A stretch of DNA of 64,000 nt from Legionella_C sp048541585 (GCF_048541585.1 NZ_CP183303.1:1922001-1986000); one strand, 5' to 3'. Shown: positions 34,451 to 44,343, counted from the first letter of the stretch. Notes: generated from the letters alone by a model not told the origin. Numbers and translations: made by a program.

Positions 34451-34534
34451 AAAGCTCTTAAAGTAAAACGATGCAAAAGCACAGAACTCGCAGCCTAATT
34501 TGAGTATTTTACATCGTTTTACTTTAAGAGCTTT
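34451..34534. repeat. 23-bp perfect inverted repeat with 38-nt spacer
   Basis: Arm 34451-34473 (begins AAAGCTCTTAAAG) is the exact complement of 34512-34534, and pairing extends four bases further after one mismatch. It lies in the 340-bp gap between divergent moxR and the glutathione transferase gene, which otherwise shows no gene. Too long for an ordinary terminator and badly placed for one. A small non-autonomous element or a structured intergenic repeat is more likely. Confidence 0.75.
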
Positions 34535-34603
34535 AATTTAGCGAAGTTTTTAAGCGCTCCCTATCAAGAATTCGCGTTAACATACTAACAACAAGGAAAA
34601 AAG

Positions 34604-35299
34604 ATGATTGATCTCTATTATTGGCCTACACCTAATGGGCATAAAATAACTATATTTTTGGAGGAAAGTGGCCTACCTTATCAAATTATTCCGGTAGATA
34701 TTACTAAAGGCGATCAATTTAAAGAGGATTTTTTAAAAATATCGCCTAATAATAGAATGCCAGCAATAGTTGATCAGGATGCCAGCTTAAGCCAGCCTAT
34801 TGCCATTTTTGAATCTGGGGCAATACTGATGTATTTAGCAGAAAAAACAGGTAAATATCTATCAGAAAATCTAGTAACTCGCTATGAATGTTTACAATGG
34901 TTATTTTGGCAAGTAGGCGGCCTTGGCCCTATGGCTGGTCAAAATCATCACTTTAGTAATTATGCTGCAGAAAAAATACCTTATGCTATAAATCGTTATG
35001 TACGTGAAACAGCAAGATTATATGGGGTACTTGATAAGCAATTAGCTGACCGTGACTTTATTGCTAAGGAATATTCTATTGCTGATATGGCTTGCTATCC
35101 GTGGATTGTTTCTCACGAAATGCAGCAACAAGATTTAAATAATTTCCCCCACTTAAAGCGTTGGTTTTTGAAAATACAAGAACGTCCCGCTGTTAAGCGC
35201 GCTTATGAAAAGGGAGCCGAAATTAAAACAGACTCTATTATGAGTGAAGAAGCTAGACGACTGCTTTTTAATTTAGACGACGATAAACGCAATTCATAA
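34604..35299 (+). CDS. yfcG: Glutathione S-transferase-like disulfide reductase, YfcG type
   Basis: 231 residues. The N-terminal thioredoxin fold begins MIDLYYWPTPNGHKITIFLEE, here split as MIDLYYWPTPNGH and KITIFLEE, very close to E. coli YfcG, with ISPNNRMPAIVD and the glutathione-binding FESGAILMYLAEKTG. The helical C-terminal domain includes LFWQVGGLGPMAGQNHHF and SIADMACYPW. Nu-class enzymes reduce disulfides with glutathione. AAGGAAAAAAG precedes the start. Single gene. Confidence 0.93.
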   Translation: MIDLYYWPTPNGHKITIFLEESGLPYQIIPVDITKGDQFKEDFLKISPNNRMPAIVDQDASLSQPIAIFESGAILMYLAEKTGKYLSENLVTRYECLQWLFWQVGGLGPMAGQNHHFSNYAAEKIPYAINRYVRETARLYGVLDKQLADRDFIAKEYSIADMACYPWIVSHEMQQQDLNNFPHLKRWFLKIQERPAVKRAYEKGAEIKTDSIMSEEARRLLFNLDDDKRNS

Positions 35300-35332
35300 G
35301 CTTCTTTAATAGTCTTTTAATTTAGGGTTGGC

Positions 35333-35384
35333 ATAATAGTACTTTGATCGAGATAATTGTAGAAACTCCATCAAAGTCTATTAT
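35333..35384 (+). terminator. Hairpin after yfcG, probable terminator
   Basis: ATAATAG-T-ACTTTGAT (35333-35348) pairs with ATCAAAGT-CTATTAT (35370-35384) with one bulged base, followed by TTTTGC. It is 34 bp beyond the yfcG stop. The rest of the gap to 35550 is AT-rich promoter-type DNA for gspD. Confidence 0.6.
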
Positions 35385-35550
35385 TTTGCTAAAAAATTAA
35401 TCGATTTCCCTGCCTCAAAATGCTTTTAATTTGTTAAAGTAGACAGCTAAATTAGCACATTTTTGCTTCTTTAGTGTGAATTAAGAAAAAGTCTATTGTA
35501 TCTAATTAAATTTAGTTATGATGTAGTATCGATTATTTATTGGTTGGTTA

Positions 35551-37902
35551 ATGCGAAGCTTTGTTTTAATTCTTTTAATTGTGTTTTGCTTTATTGATGT
35601 ACAAGCTGATGATAGCAAAATCAAAGCAGTTAGTATAGATGGCAAGACCGCTTTTACAATTGATGCTGGCGCTTTTCCGCATGAAAGCAATGCTCTGCAA
35701 CTTAAATTTAAGTTGTCTTCTATGTTTAAGCAACCTATTCGTATTAATTTTGATAAAATTAGAAGCCTTTATATCGTTACAGTAGGGCCTATTACGGATT
35801 TTCAAATCGCAAAAGCCGTTGAACAGGAAATTAGTGGTACAACTTCGCCTGTTAAATCGCCGACGGCAACCACAACTATTGCTGTTGATGCTACTTCACC
35901 GCCCTCTTCCGTAATACCACCTATTAATATACCTGTTGAAAAGAAATTATGGAATTTAAGAAATGCTGATATTCGGGCAGTTATTGCTGAAGTATCGCGC
36001 CTTACAGGTAAAAATTTTATTATTGATCCGCGTGTACAAGGTAAAATATCCATTGTATCAACAACGCCTATTTCTGATAAAGAATTATATCAAGTCTTTT
36101 TATCTGTTTTACAAGTATCAGGTTATGCAGCTGTTCCCACAGGAGATGTAATTAAAATTATCCCCAATATTGAAGCAAAAACTGTTACCACTGATTTACT
36201 GGATGAGTTACGCAATCCTCCCCGCGGTGATGCGATGATGGTAGAAGTGGTGCCAGTACGTTTCGTACCGGCAGAGCAACTTATACCTGTACTAAGGCCG
36301 CTCATGCCGCAATGGAGTAATGTTTCTGCCTATGGCCCTTCAAATATGCTTATTTTATCAGGCCGTGCTAATAATATTCGCCAATTAGCTAATATTATTA
36401 GGCAGGTTGATACCTCTTCTGCCAATGGTATAGACATGGTGCCCTTGAAATATGCGCTTGCTATGGATGTTGCCAATACCCTCAAAGATTTAGTAAAGAC
36501 TCAGCCTGGAATGACAGGCCATAATCAAATTATGCTAGCAGCAGATGATAGAAGTAATGCCATTTTAATTAGTGGTAGTCGCACTGAGCGCCTTAGGCTT
36601 CGAATGCTAATTGCTCGGCTTGATCGAGAAAATCTAAATGGAACTAATAGTAATACTCAAGTTGTTTATTTAAATTATTTAAGAGCAGAAGATTTAGTTC
36701 CTATTTTAGCAGGTATTGCCCAAGCTAATTTTAGCGGTAATGTAGGCACTACGATCGGTACTATCACAAGACCTGAGTTAGATAGCACAAATCCCGCGTC
36801 TAACCTTGCCAATGGCACTTCAAGTGCATCAGCAAATAATCAAAATCAACCATCACCTACTGCAAATCCTGCAGCGACACCAAATACTAATGGTGCTACC
36901 ACACAAAATGAAGGCAGTACCAAACCTACTGTACAAATTATCGCAGAACCCAATACTAATTCGATAATTATTAATGCACCAGCTAGTCTAATTCGTATTT
37001 TAAAATCTGTTATTGGTCAATTAGATATACGACCCGCTCAGCTACTTATTGAAGCCTTAGTAGCAGAAGTTGATGAAAGTGATATTAATAGTTTAGGTAT
37101 TGAATGGGGTAGCACCTTACAAAGCGGCGATCCATCTACTTTTTCACCAGGCTTTGCCATCATTAATTCACAAACTTCAATTGATACTTTTCAAGCTCAA
37201 TTATATGGATTAGTAAGACAACGACGCGCTAATGTTTTATCAACGCCTTCCGTAGTTGTCTTAGATAATCGCCAAGCTAAAATTTTAGTAGGTAAACAGG
37301 TTTCAGTTGCTAGCACAACTTACCCTAATAATGCGGGTGGAACAACAACAGCAAGTCCTTATGTAACTTTTGACCGCGTCAATGTGGCGTTGCATCTTTA
37401 TGTAAGGCCTCAAATTACGCGTGGCAATGGGATACAGTTACAAATTGACCAAGGAAATGATACAATTGATCCTGCTACTGCATTAAACACTAGCAATCCA
37501 GTTTTCAAAATCAGCAGTATTGTTACTTCTGTACATATAGAAAGTGGTAATATTGTTGTTTTAGGTGGTTTAACGCAAGATAGCTTGGGTAATGATAATG
37601 TTGGTATACCCATTTTAGGTGATATACCTGGACTTGGTAGATTATTTCAGCATAATTCTCGTTCTCGAGAAAAACGGGTATTAATGGTCTTTATTAGACC
37701 TATTATTTTAAGAACGCCTCGTGATGCAGTAAAAGTTACAGGCCAAAAATATAATGATTTGAGAGAAGATGAACTTGCATTTTTACGTTCGCAAGATTAT
37801 GCAGTGACTAACAGAAAGATGGTTTTAGCACCGCTTAAAGATACAAATCTACCTAGACCATTTAGTCATTCATTAAAACAATCCGTAATTATGACCAAAT
37901 GA
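35551..37902 (+). CDS. lspD: Type II secretion outer-membrane secretin GspD
   Basis: 783 residues. A signal peptide (1-18, cut near VQADD) is followed by periplasmic N domains with repeats such as WNLRNADIRAVIAEVSRLTGK, PLKYALAMDVANTLKDLV and VVYLNYLRAEDLVPILAGIA. A Ser/Asn/Pro/Thr-rich linker (about 420-455) precedes the secretin core with VEALVAEVDE, VLSTPSVVVLDNRQAKILVG and VVLGGLTQD, ending VLMVFIRP. It forms the outer-membrane channel of the type II pathway. Its stop overlaps the gspE ATG by 4 bp. A separate gspDE pair is the arrangement known in Legionella (lspDE). Confidence 0.95.
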   Translation: MRSFVLILLIVFCFIDVQADDSKIKAVSIDGKTAFTIDAGAFPHESNALQLKFKLSSMFKQPIRINFDKIRSLYIVTVGPITDFQIAKAVEQEISGTTSPVKSPTATTTIAVDATSPPSSVIPPINIPVEKKLWNLRNADIRAVIAEVSRLTGKNFIIDPRVQGKISIVSTTPISDKELYQVFLSVLQVSGYAAVPTGDVIKIIPNIEAKTVTTDLLDELRNPPRGDAMMVEVVPVRFVPAEQLIPVLRPLMPQWSNVSAYGPSNMLILSGRANNIRQLANIIRQVDTSSANGIDMVPLKYALAMDVANTLKDLVKTQPGMTGHNQIMLAADDRSNAILISGSRTERLRLRMLIARLDRENLNGTNSNTQVVYLNYLRAEDLVPILAGIAQANFSGNVGTTIGTITRPELDSTNPASNLANGTSSASANNQNQPSPTANPAATPNTNGATTQNEGSTKPTVQIIAEPNTNSIIINAPASLIRILKSVIGQLDIRPAQLLIEALVAEVDESDINSLGIEWGSTLQSGDPSTFSPGFAIINSQTSIDTFQAQLYGLVRQRRANVLSTPSVVVLDNRQAKILVGKQVSVASTTYPNNAGGTTTASPYVTFDRVNVALHLYVRPQITRGNGIQLQIDQGNDTIDPATALNTSNPVFKISSIVTSVHIESGNIVVLGGLTQDSLGNDNVGIPILGDIPGLGRLFQHNSRSREKRVLMVFIRPIILRTPRDAVKVTGQKYNDLREDELAFLRSQDYAVTNRKMVLAPLKDTNLPRPFSHSLKQSVIMTK

Positions 37903-39395
37903 CAGAGCCAGAAAACGTACTAGAAACTCCTAAACAATTACCTTACGGCTTTGCCAAGGCCAATGGTGTTCTAGCCACTGTTAATGATAATGGCAAAGCA
38001 GTTATATTGCACCTACCTAATCCTTCTTTAGCGGTACTGGCTGAAGTTTCGCGTTTTCTACAATGCTATCTTGAATTAAAAGAAGTTACTGAAGGTGAAT
38101 TTCAACAACATTTAACTAACCAATATCAATCTAAGTCATCTATTTTAGATGCCGCAGAAGGTATGGAAGGTGACATGGATCTGTCTCTATTGGCAGGCCA
38201 GCTGCCTACCAGTGAGGATTTACTTGATAACCAAGATGATGCTCCCATTATTAGACTCTTAAATGCCTTATTTACGCAAGCTATTAAGCAAAAAGCATCA
38301 GATATTCATATTGAAACTTATGAAAGTCGAGTATTGGTACGTAACCGTATTGATGGCGTGTTACATGAAGTATTAGAAATTCAGCGCGCTATTGCACCAC
38401 TTGTGATCTCACGGGTTAAGGTTATGGCTAAATTGGATATTGCTGAAAAACGTATACCACAAGATGGCCGCATAGCTTTGCGTATAGGAGGTCATAATGT
38501 TGACGTGCGGGTTTCTACCCTGCCCTCTAATCATGGCGAACGAATTGTACTTAGAATTTTAGATAAACAAGCAGCTCAACTTAATTTAAGCCTTCTAGGA
38601 ATGGCGAATGATACGTTAACCATTATTCGCAGCATGATTACTCAACCTCATGGTATTATTCTAGTGACAGGGCCGACAGGTTCAGGAAAAACGACTTCTT
38701 TATATGCCATGCTTACTGAGTTAAACGAAGTTAGCCGCAATATTTTAACAATTGAAGACCCTATTGAATATGACTTACCTGGGATTGGCCAAACTCAAGT
38801 TAATACTAAAGTTCAAATGACTTTTGCAAAAGGCTTACGAGCCATACTACGCCAAGACCCTGACGTTGTAATGATTGGGGAAATACGTGATCTTGAAACA
38901 GCAGAAATTGCTGTGCAAGCAAGTCTTACAGGTCACTTAGTATTATCTACATTACATACTAACAGCGCCTTAGGTGCTTTAACGCGTCTCAGGGATATGG
39001 GCGTTGAATCTTTTCTTCTTTCCTCAAGTATTATAGGCTTAATTGCACAACGGTTAGTGAGAAGACTTTGTTCGGCATGTAAAATACCGCATAAATTGCG
39101 TGACGATGAAAAAGAGTTAATGGGCATCACTAAAGAAACAGATATTTCTAATGTCTTTGAGCCTAAAGGATGTGATGTTTGTAATCAACTTGGCTACCGG
39201 GGCCGAACAGGTATTTATGAAATAATTGTTCTCGATGAAAATCTGCGCGGTATGATTCATCGCAATGATGGATTACAAACTATTGATAATTATTTAAGGC
39301 CACAAGTTCCTACTATCCGCCAAGATGGCTTTAAGCGAGTATTAGCTGGTGATACTTCTTTAGCAGAAATTTTACGGGTAACAAGCCAGCATTAA
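37899..39395 (+). CDS. lspE: Type II secretion ATPase GspE
   Basis: 498 residues. The cytoplasmic ATPase driving the pseudopilus: Walker A GPTGSGKTTS, Asp box LTIEDPIEYDLPGIGQ, Walker B RAILRQDPDVVMIGEIRD, His box TGHLVLSTLHTNSA, and the zinc tetracysteine motif CSAC...CDVC (at about 391-430). The N-terminal region for GspL contact is present. Translationally coupled to gspD. No other gsp genes lie nearby. Confidence 0.96.
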   Translation: MTEPENVLETPKQLPYGFAKANGVLATVNDNGKAVILHLPNPSLAVLAEVSRFLQCYLELKEVTEGEFQQHLTNQYQSKSSILDAAEGMEGDMDLSLLAGQLPTSEDLLDNQDDAPIIRLLNALFTQAIKQKASDIHIETYESRVLVRNRIDGVLHEVLEIQRAIAPLVISRVKVMAKLDIAEKRIPQDGRIALRIGGHNVDVRVSTLPSNHGERIVLRILDKQAAQLNLSLLGMANDTLTIIRSMITQPHGIILVTGPTGSGKTTSLYAMLTELNEVSRNILTIEDPIEYDLPGIGQTQVNTKVQMTFAKGLRAILRQDPDVVMIGEIRDLETAEIAVQASLTGHLVLSTLHTNSALGALTRLRDMGVESFLLSSSIIGLIAQRLVRRLCSACKIPHKLRDDEKELMGITKETDISNVFEPKGCDVCNQLGYRGRTGIYEIIVLDENLRGMIHRNDGLQTIDNYLRPQVPTIRQDGFKRVLAGDTSLAEILRVTSQH

Positions 39396-39571
39396 GCAAA
39401 ACTTAGTACTTAAGTAAGTATTGACCACAATATTGCTTATAGTCTTTTATATTATTGAAAAAAATATAACTAGAAGCCTGTTATTTGGCTAATTTGCTAT
39501 TTTTTACGAGGACTAGTAGTATTATTGATACACCTAATTGATTTCTTCCGTCCTTAATAAGGAGAAAGATT

Positions 39572-39745
39572 ATGGCAAGTGAAAAAAATCAAAATCATGC
39601 TTCAACCAGTGATAAAAGCAAAGATCAAGATGATAACTCTGGCGTAACAAGCGATGAGCAGAAAACAAAACAGGATGAAGATAAAAAATTAAATAAAACT
39701 CTAAAAGGCACCTTTCCAGCAAGCGATCCACCTGGAAATTATTAA
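39572..39745 (+). CDS. Small hydrophilic protein with TFPASDPPG tail
   Basis: 57 residues, too short for standard length cut-offs but with a clear AAGGAG ribosome site 8 bp before the ATG. The body is Lys/Asp/Ser/Gln rich and disordered, and the end reads LKGTFPASDPPGNY. The FPASDPP tail is seen in many small uncharacterised proteobacterial proteins. Function unknown; stress-related roles are sometimes suggested. Stands alone between gspE and a repeat-filled gap. Confidence 0.75.
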   Translation: MASEKNQNHASTSDKSKDQDDNSGVTSDEQKTKQDEDKKLNKTLKGTFPASDPPGNY

Positions 39746-40267
39746 TCTAATTTCCTTTGTAGGTTGGACTCTGCCCAACAATAGCTATGTGAATCTCAAG
39801 TAAGACCCATAGCCCTCAGGATAAATCGATTAGATCGAGGCAGGCAGAAGTAAATTCGAGCTTTTTTTGGAATCGCCAAAACCTTCCCTGCGGCTCGATG
39901 TTGGGACTCCTTGTCCAACAACGTTCCAATAAAGGCTCAAACGCACCTCTGCTATAAGCATCCAAAGGCTTAAAAAAAAAGTATGGCTGAAAAATTGCTC
40001 CGCCTAATGACTAAGAACCAAGGCCTAACCTACACGTTACGTGAAACCTGGGTTGCGGCCCGCAGGCCTACACCCAGGCTACATTTGCTATGTGAATCTC
40101 AGGCTAATGTTCTAGCAGTCAAGATAAGAAAAATCAGCTATTTTTCTTTATAAGAATTTCATTATTTTGCCTACATTCCGCGGCTTGCCCGCGGAACGTA
40201 GACGGGAAGTGAGAGAAAATGCTTAACCTGACAATTCAGGACCAAAGTCCAACTAACTTATAACATG
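39746..40267. repeat. Repeat-rich intergenic region
   Basis: 522 bp with no gene. It holds three or four diverged copies of a short palindrome around TTGG-CCTTGG-CCAA (39758-39781, 39899-39920, 40014-40035, and 40228-40255 weakly). A direct repeat GCTATGTGAATCTCA occurs twice (39784-39798 and 40087-40101). There is a CCTGGGT/ACCCAGG stem (40048-40078). A strong hairpin CTACATTCCGCGG/CCGCGGAACGTAG (40171-40201) could end cysS transcription. G+C is higher than in the surroundings. The palindrome recurs at 44344-44403. Confidence 0.6.
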
Positions 40268-41638
40268 TTAGCTAGCTAACCTTCTGCGCCAAGTTGTCCC
40301 ATTCGGGCCATCTTCTAATTCTATACTATGGTTAAGCAAAGTAGTTCTAATTTCATCTGCTTGTTGCCAATTTTTAGCAGCACGAGCTTGACGTCGCTTT
40401 TCAATTAAGTCTTCAATAAAGGCTTTATCAACTTCACCAGATTCCACTTGCAAAAATTCAGCCGGCGAAACACCTAAAAGCCCTAAAATACCTGCTAGTT
40501 TCTTTAAGGTATTAGCAAGCGCTGGATTTTTAGTTTTATTAAATTCATGGCTTAATTGAAATAGTACTGATAAAGCAATAGGTGTATTAAAGTCATCGTT
40601 CATGGCTTTGTTAAATTCGTCAACCCATTCAGCTACACATTCTTGTTCATTTATATTAATTGCTTCTTTTAAAGATTGATAAAGTCTAGTTAAGGCCTTA
40701 GCAGCATTATGTAGATTTTCTTCTGAGTAATTCAGTGGACTGCGGTAATGACTGCTTAATAAAAAGTAACGAATAACTTCGGGATGGTGAGACTTTAAAA
40801 CATCTTGAATAGTAAAAAAGTTACCTGTAGATTTTGCCATTTTTTCATTATTAACTTGTAACATACCAACATGCAGCCAATAATTAGCAAAATGTTTATC
40901 ACTAGCCGCTTCACTCTGAGCAATTTCATTTTCATGATGAGGAAACTGCAAATCTAGACCACCACCATGAATATCAAATTGTTCACCTAAAGCATCCATA
41001 GCCATAGCCGAACACTCAATATGCCAACCGGGGCGCCCTTCTCCCCAGGGAGACGGCCAGCTAGGCTCATCAGATTTTGCTTTCTTCCATAAGACAAAAT
41101 CAAGTGGCGAATGCTTTTCTTTGACAATTTCAATACGTGCTCCGGCAAGCAAACCTTCTACATCCTTATGTGATAACTTACCATAATTTTTAAAACGCTC
41201 AACTTCAAAACAAATATCACCATTGGCACTTTGATAAGCATAACCTTTTGCCATTAGTCGTTTAATAAGATTAATGATGGAGTCAATAGATTGAGTAGCA
41301 CGGGGCTCAAGATCAGGCATTAAAATACCTAGAGCAGACGTATCTACATGCATGGAATTAATATATTGTTCGGTTAGGACTTGAATTGTTACCCCACGCT
41401 CTTTTGCACGTAAAATAATTTTATCATCAATGTCGGTAATATTGCGGACAAATTTAACCTTAAACCCTTGGCTTCTTAAAAAGCGGACAATGACATCAAA
41501 ACAAACCATAGAGCGCGCATGACCTAGATGACAATGATCATAAACGGTTATCCCACAAACATATAAACCAATTTCGCCAGGTGTAATGGGCTTAAAGATT
41601 TCCTTTTTACGCGTTAATGAATTATATAAATAAAGCAT
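40268..41638 (-). CDS. cysS: Cysteinyl-tRNA synthetase
   Basis: 456 residues, normal length. Class I synthetase: zinc and HIGH region YVCGITVYDHCHLGHARS, zinc ligands in WHIECSAM and FPHHENEIAQSE, and the KMSKS loop as KMAKSTGNF. It charges tRNA-Cys. Last gene of a leftward run trpA-glnS-cysS but separated from glnS by a 173-bp hairpin element, so it probably has its own promoter. Confidence 0.97.
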   Translation of the reverse strand: MLYLYNSLTRKKEIFKPITPGEIGLYVCGITVYDHCHLGHARSMVCFDVIVRFLRSQGFKVKFVRNITDIDDKIILRAKERGVTIQVLTEQYINSMHVDTSALGILMPDLEPRATQSIDSIINLIKRLMAKGYAYQSANGDICFEVERFKNYGKLSHKDVEGLLAGARIEIVKEKHSPLDFVLWKKAKSDEPSWPSPWGEGRPGWHIECSAMAMDALGEQFDIHGGGLDLQFPHHENEIAQSEAASDKHFANYWLHVGMLQVNNEKMAKSTGNFFTIQDVLKSHHPEVIRYFLLSSHYRSPLNYSEENLHNAAKALTRLYQSLKEAININEQECVAEWVDEFNKAMNDDFNTPIALSVLFQLSHEFNKTKNPALANTLKKLAGILGLLGVSPAEFLQVESGEVDKAFIEDLIEKRRQARAAKNWQQADEIRTTLLNHSIELEDGPNGTTWRRRLAS

Positions 41639-41678
41639 AGTTCTCTCTTACTAAGCAGCTGTAAATTATTTAGGAAAG

Positions 41679-41808
41679 TTAAGGTCTATTGACATTTCAT
41701 TTCAATCTCTACGTCCCATGGCTTGTCCACGGGATCCAGGGATAAGGCTGATAAACCGCGACACGTAGACGTGCTGCGAAATGTGAAACACATGTCAATA
41801 AACCTTAA
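41679..41808. repeat. MITE-like palindromic element between glnS and cysS
   Basis: About 130 bp folding on itself. Terminal 17-bp arms (41679-41695 with 41792-41808, TTAAGGTCTATTGACAT with one mismatch), then TCTACGT (41707-41713) with ACGTAGA (41763-41769), and a central CCCATGGCTTGTCCACGGG stem. The centre resembles the hairpin at 40171-40201 (CGCGGCTTGCCCGCG and CGTAGAC). No coding capacity. It fits a small non-autonomous transposon or REP-like repeat. Confidence 0.65.
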
Positions 41809-41811
41809 TCT

Positions 41812-43470
41812 TTAACTTATTTTTCCCCAAGTATCTTTTAAATCAACTACGCGCTGAAAAGCAATAACTTCTTCAGTATCATTAATTGCTTTAACACCAT
41901 AATAGCCTAAGCGCTCAAATTGGAACACTTCACCTAAGAGCTGCTTTGCTAACGAAGGCTCACATAATGCTTGTTGTATTTTTAATGAATTAGGATTTAA
42001 AAATTGTAAAAAATCTTCTTCACGAGCAGGATTTGGATCATTAAATAGACGATCATATTGGTAAATGGTAACTGGATAAGCATACTTGCTAGAAACCCAG
42101 TGAATAACGCCTTTAACTTTGCGGCCTTCAGGATTTTTACCTAAAGTATCAGGGTCATAAGTACAATGAATTTCTACAATTTCATTATTATTATCATAAA
42201 TTACTTCATTACACCGAATGACATAAGCGTGCCTTAAACGTACTTCAGATCCAGGTGATAAACGAAAATAACCTTTAGGCGGATTTTCCATGAAATCGCT
42301 TTTTTCAATATAAATTTCACGAGTAAAAGGTAAAATTCGACCGCCTGCATCAGGGTTTTGTTGATGATAAGCAGTATAAATTTCTTTGGTTTCATTATCT
42401 GGAAAATTATCAATAACAATTTTAACAGGATCAAGCACGCACAAAGCACGCTTAGCTGTTTTATTTAATTCATCTCGTACACAAGCTTCAAGAATGGACA
42501 TATCAATTACAGAATCACTGCGCGACAATCCTATTTCTTCACAAAACTTTCGAATGGCAGCAGGTGGATAACCACGCTCACGCATGCCCTTTAGAGTAGG
42601 TAGACGGGGATCAGCCCAACCATCAACAATTTTTTGTTCGACCAAGTGGCGTAATTTACGCTTACTAGTGACCGTGTGTGATAAATTAAGGCGAGCAAAT
42701 TCTGTCTGCACAGGTTTGGCCGGCACTGGTAAATTTTCAATAAACCAATCATATAAAGGGCGATGGTCTTGAAACTCAAGGGTACACAAAGAGTGAGTAA
42801 TTTCTTCTAAGGCATCAGAAATAGGATGAGCATAATCATACATAGGATAAATACACCATTCATCACCGGTACGCTGATGATGTGCATGACGAATACGGTA
42901 CAATACTGGATCACGCATATTAACATTACCAGATTGCATATCAATGCGAGCTCTCAATACATGCGTGCCATCAAGAAATTCACCTGCCTTCATGCGAGCA
43001 AATAAATCTAAATTCTCATCAATACTACGATTGCGATAAGGACTTTCTTTCCCAGGCTGTTGTAATGTGCCACGATAAGCTTTTATTTCCTCCATGCTTA
43101 AACTATCAACATAAGCTTTACCTGCTTTAATTAAAAGTACGGCATAATCATAGAGCTGCTGGTAATAATCAGAAGAATGAGTTATTGCTTTCCACTCAAA
43201 ACCTAGCCACTTTACATCATCAATAATCGCTTTAACGTATTCGTCTTCTTCTTTAATCGGATTAGTATCATCAAAGCGCAAATAACAATTTCCCTTGAAT
43301 TCATTGGCAACACCGAAATTTAAACAAATAGATTTAGCATGTCCAACATGCAAATAACCATTTGGCTCTGGTGGAAAGCGCGTGATCACGGTTTTATGCT
43401 TTCCTGTAGCTAAATCATCTGCTATAAGTTGGCGAATAAAATTAGCACGTTTTTCATTTATCTCAGTCAT
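41812..43470 (-). CDS. glnS: Glutaminyl-tRNA synthetase
   Basis: 552 residues, as in E. coli. FPPEPNGYLHVGHAKSI carries the HIGH motif. The second signature is VTSKRKLRHLV, where Met of the usual MSKRK is Thr. PMYDYAHPISDALEEITHSLCTLEF and the C-terminal anticodon-binding barrels are intact. Starts 3 bp after the trpA stop, so it is probably co-transcribed with trpA. Confidence 0.97.
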   Translation of the reverse strand: MTEINEKRANFIRQLIADDLATGKHKTVITRFPPEPNGYLHVGHAKSICLNFGVANEFKGNCYLRFDDTNPIKEEDEYVKAIIDDVKWLGFEWKAITHSSDYYQQLYDYAVLLIKAGKAYVDSLSMEEIKAYRGTLQQPGKESPYRNRSIDENLDLFARMKAGEFLDGTHVLRARIDMQSGNVNMRDPVLYRIRHAHHQRTGDEWCIYPMYDYAHPISDALEEITHSLCTLEFQDHRPLYDWFIENLPVPAKPVQTEFARLNLSHTVTSKRKLRHLVEQKIVDGWADPRLPTLKGMRERGYPPAAIRKFCEEIGLSRSDSVIDMSILEACVRDELNKTAKRALCVLDPVKIVIDNFPDNETKEIYTAYHQQNPDAGGRILPFTREIYIEKSDFMENPPKGYFRLSPGSEVRLRHAYVIRCNEVIYDNNNEIVEIHCTYDPDTLGKNPEGRKVKGVIHWVSSKYAYPVTIYQYDRLFNDPNPAREEDFLQFLNPNSLKIQQALCEPSLAKQLLGEVFQFERLGYYGVKAINDTEEVIAFQRVVDLKDTWGKIS

Positions 43471-43473
43471 AAT

Positions 43474-44283
43474 TTACTCAATTTTGTCCATAGCTTGCCG
43501 CATTTCTTGAATTAATGATGCACCTGCAACACAAATATCTTCATTACTTTGATGCGCTTCTATAATACGGTTAATTAAAGCAGCACCAACTATCACGCCA
43601 TCAGCAAAAGCGGCAACTTCTGCAGCTACTTCAGCTGTTTTGATCCCAAAGCCTACCATCAATGGCAAATTAGTTTGACCCTTTCGTTGCTGATAAAGGT
43701 TTTTAACATTCGTTAAGTCAAGGGCATTTGAACCAGTCACCCCTTTTAAAGATACATAATACAAGTAACCCTGGCCATATTGATTAATTAATTCCATACG
43801 CTTTGTAGTAGTTGTAGGTGAGCAAAGATAAATGCTACATAAATTATAAGTTTGCCAGATGGTTGCAACCTCTTTTGATTCCTCAGGCGGTAAGTCAACT
43901 AAAATGGTACCATCAACACCTGCTTCATGGGCATGCTTGGCAAACCGTTCATAACCATAATATTCAATAGGATTAGTATAACCCATCAATACTATAGGCG
44001 TATTATTATCTTTCTTGCGAAAATCGGCTACCATTTTCAATACATCTTTACAGGTTATGTTGTAACGCAAGGCACGTTCCATGGCCGCTTGTATAACCGG
44101 TCCTTCTGCCATTGGATCAGAAAAAGGAATACCTATTTCTAAGATATCAGCCCCTGCACTAACTAAGGCATGCATTAACTCTACAGTTGCTTCTGGATAG
44201 GGATCACCCGCTGTTAGATAAGGGCTTAACATTTTTCTCTTATCTCTTTGTAAAGCGGATATAGTTTTTTCAATTCGACTCAT
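43474..44283 (-). CDS. trpA: Tryptophan synthase alpha subunit
   Basis: The ATG at 44283 has GGAG six bases upstream; a TTG 12 bases earlier would bury that site. 269 residues. Catalytic Glu in ILEIGIPFSDPMAEGPVIQ and Asp in TILVDLPPEES; GFGIKTAE and GVIVGAAL line the phosphate site. Cleaves indole-glycerol phosphate to indole, passed to TrpB. It follows trpB after 153 bp that contain two repeat palindromes (44344-44403). Confidence 0.96.
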   Translation of the reverse strand: MSRIEKTISALQRDKRKMLSPYLTAGDPYPEATVELMHALVSAGADILEIGIPFSDPMAEGPVIQAAMERALRYNITCKDVLKMVADFRKKDNNTPIVLMGYTNPIEYYGYERFAKHAHEAGVDGTILVDLPPEESKEVATIWQTYNLCSIYLCSPTTTTKRMELINQYGQGYLYYVSLKGVTGSNALDLTNVKNLYQQRKGQTNLPLMVGFGIKTAEVAAEVAAFADGVIVGAALINRIIEAHQSNEDICVAGASLIQEMRQAMDKIE

Positions 44284-44343
44284 TAAGGACTCCAATTACC
44301 AAGCATACGCATTCATCTAAAGGCGTCAATATAAGCGTTAATG

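Noticed and set aside
35575..36305. Minus-strand open frames inside gspD
   Set aside because: Antisense shadows of the secretin gene, with composition expected from its codon pattern.
39746..40267. CRISPR array or tRNA gene in the repeat-rich gap
   Set aside because: The repeats are irregularly spaced, palindromic and diverged, with no constant spacer length, and no cloverleaf was found.
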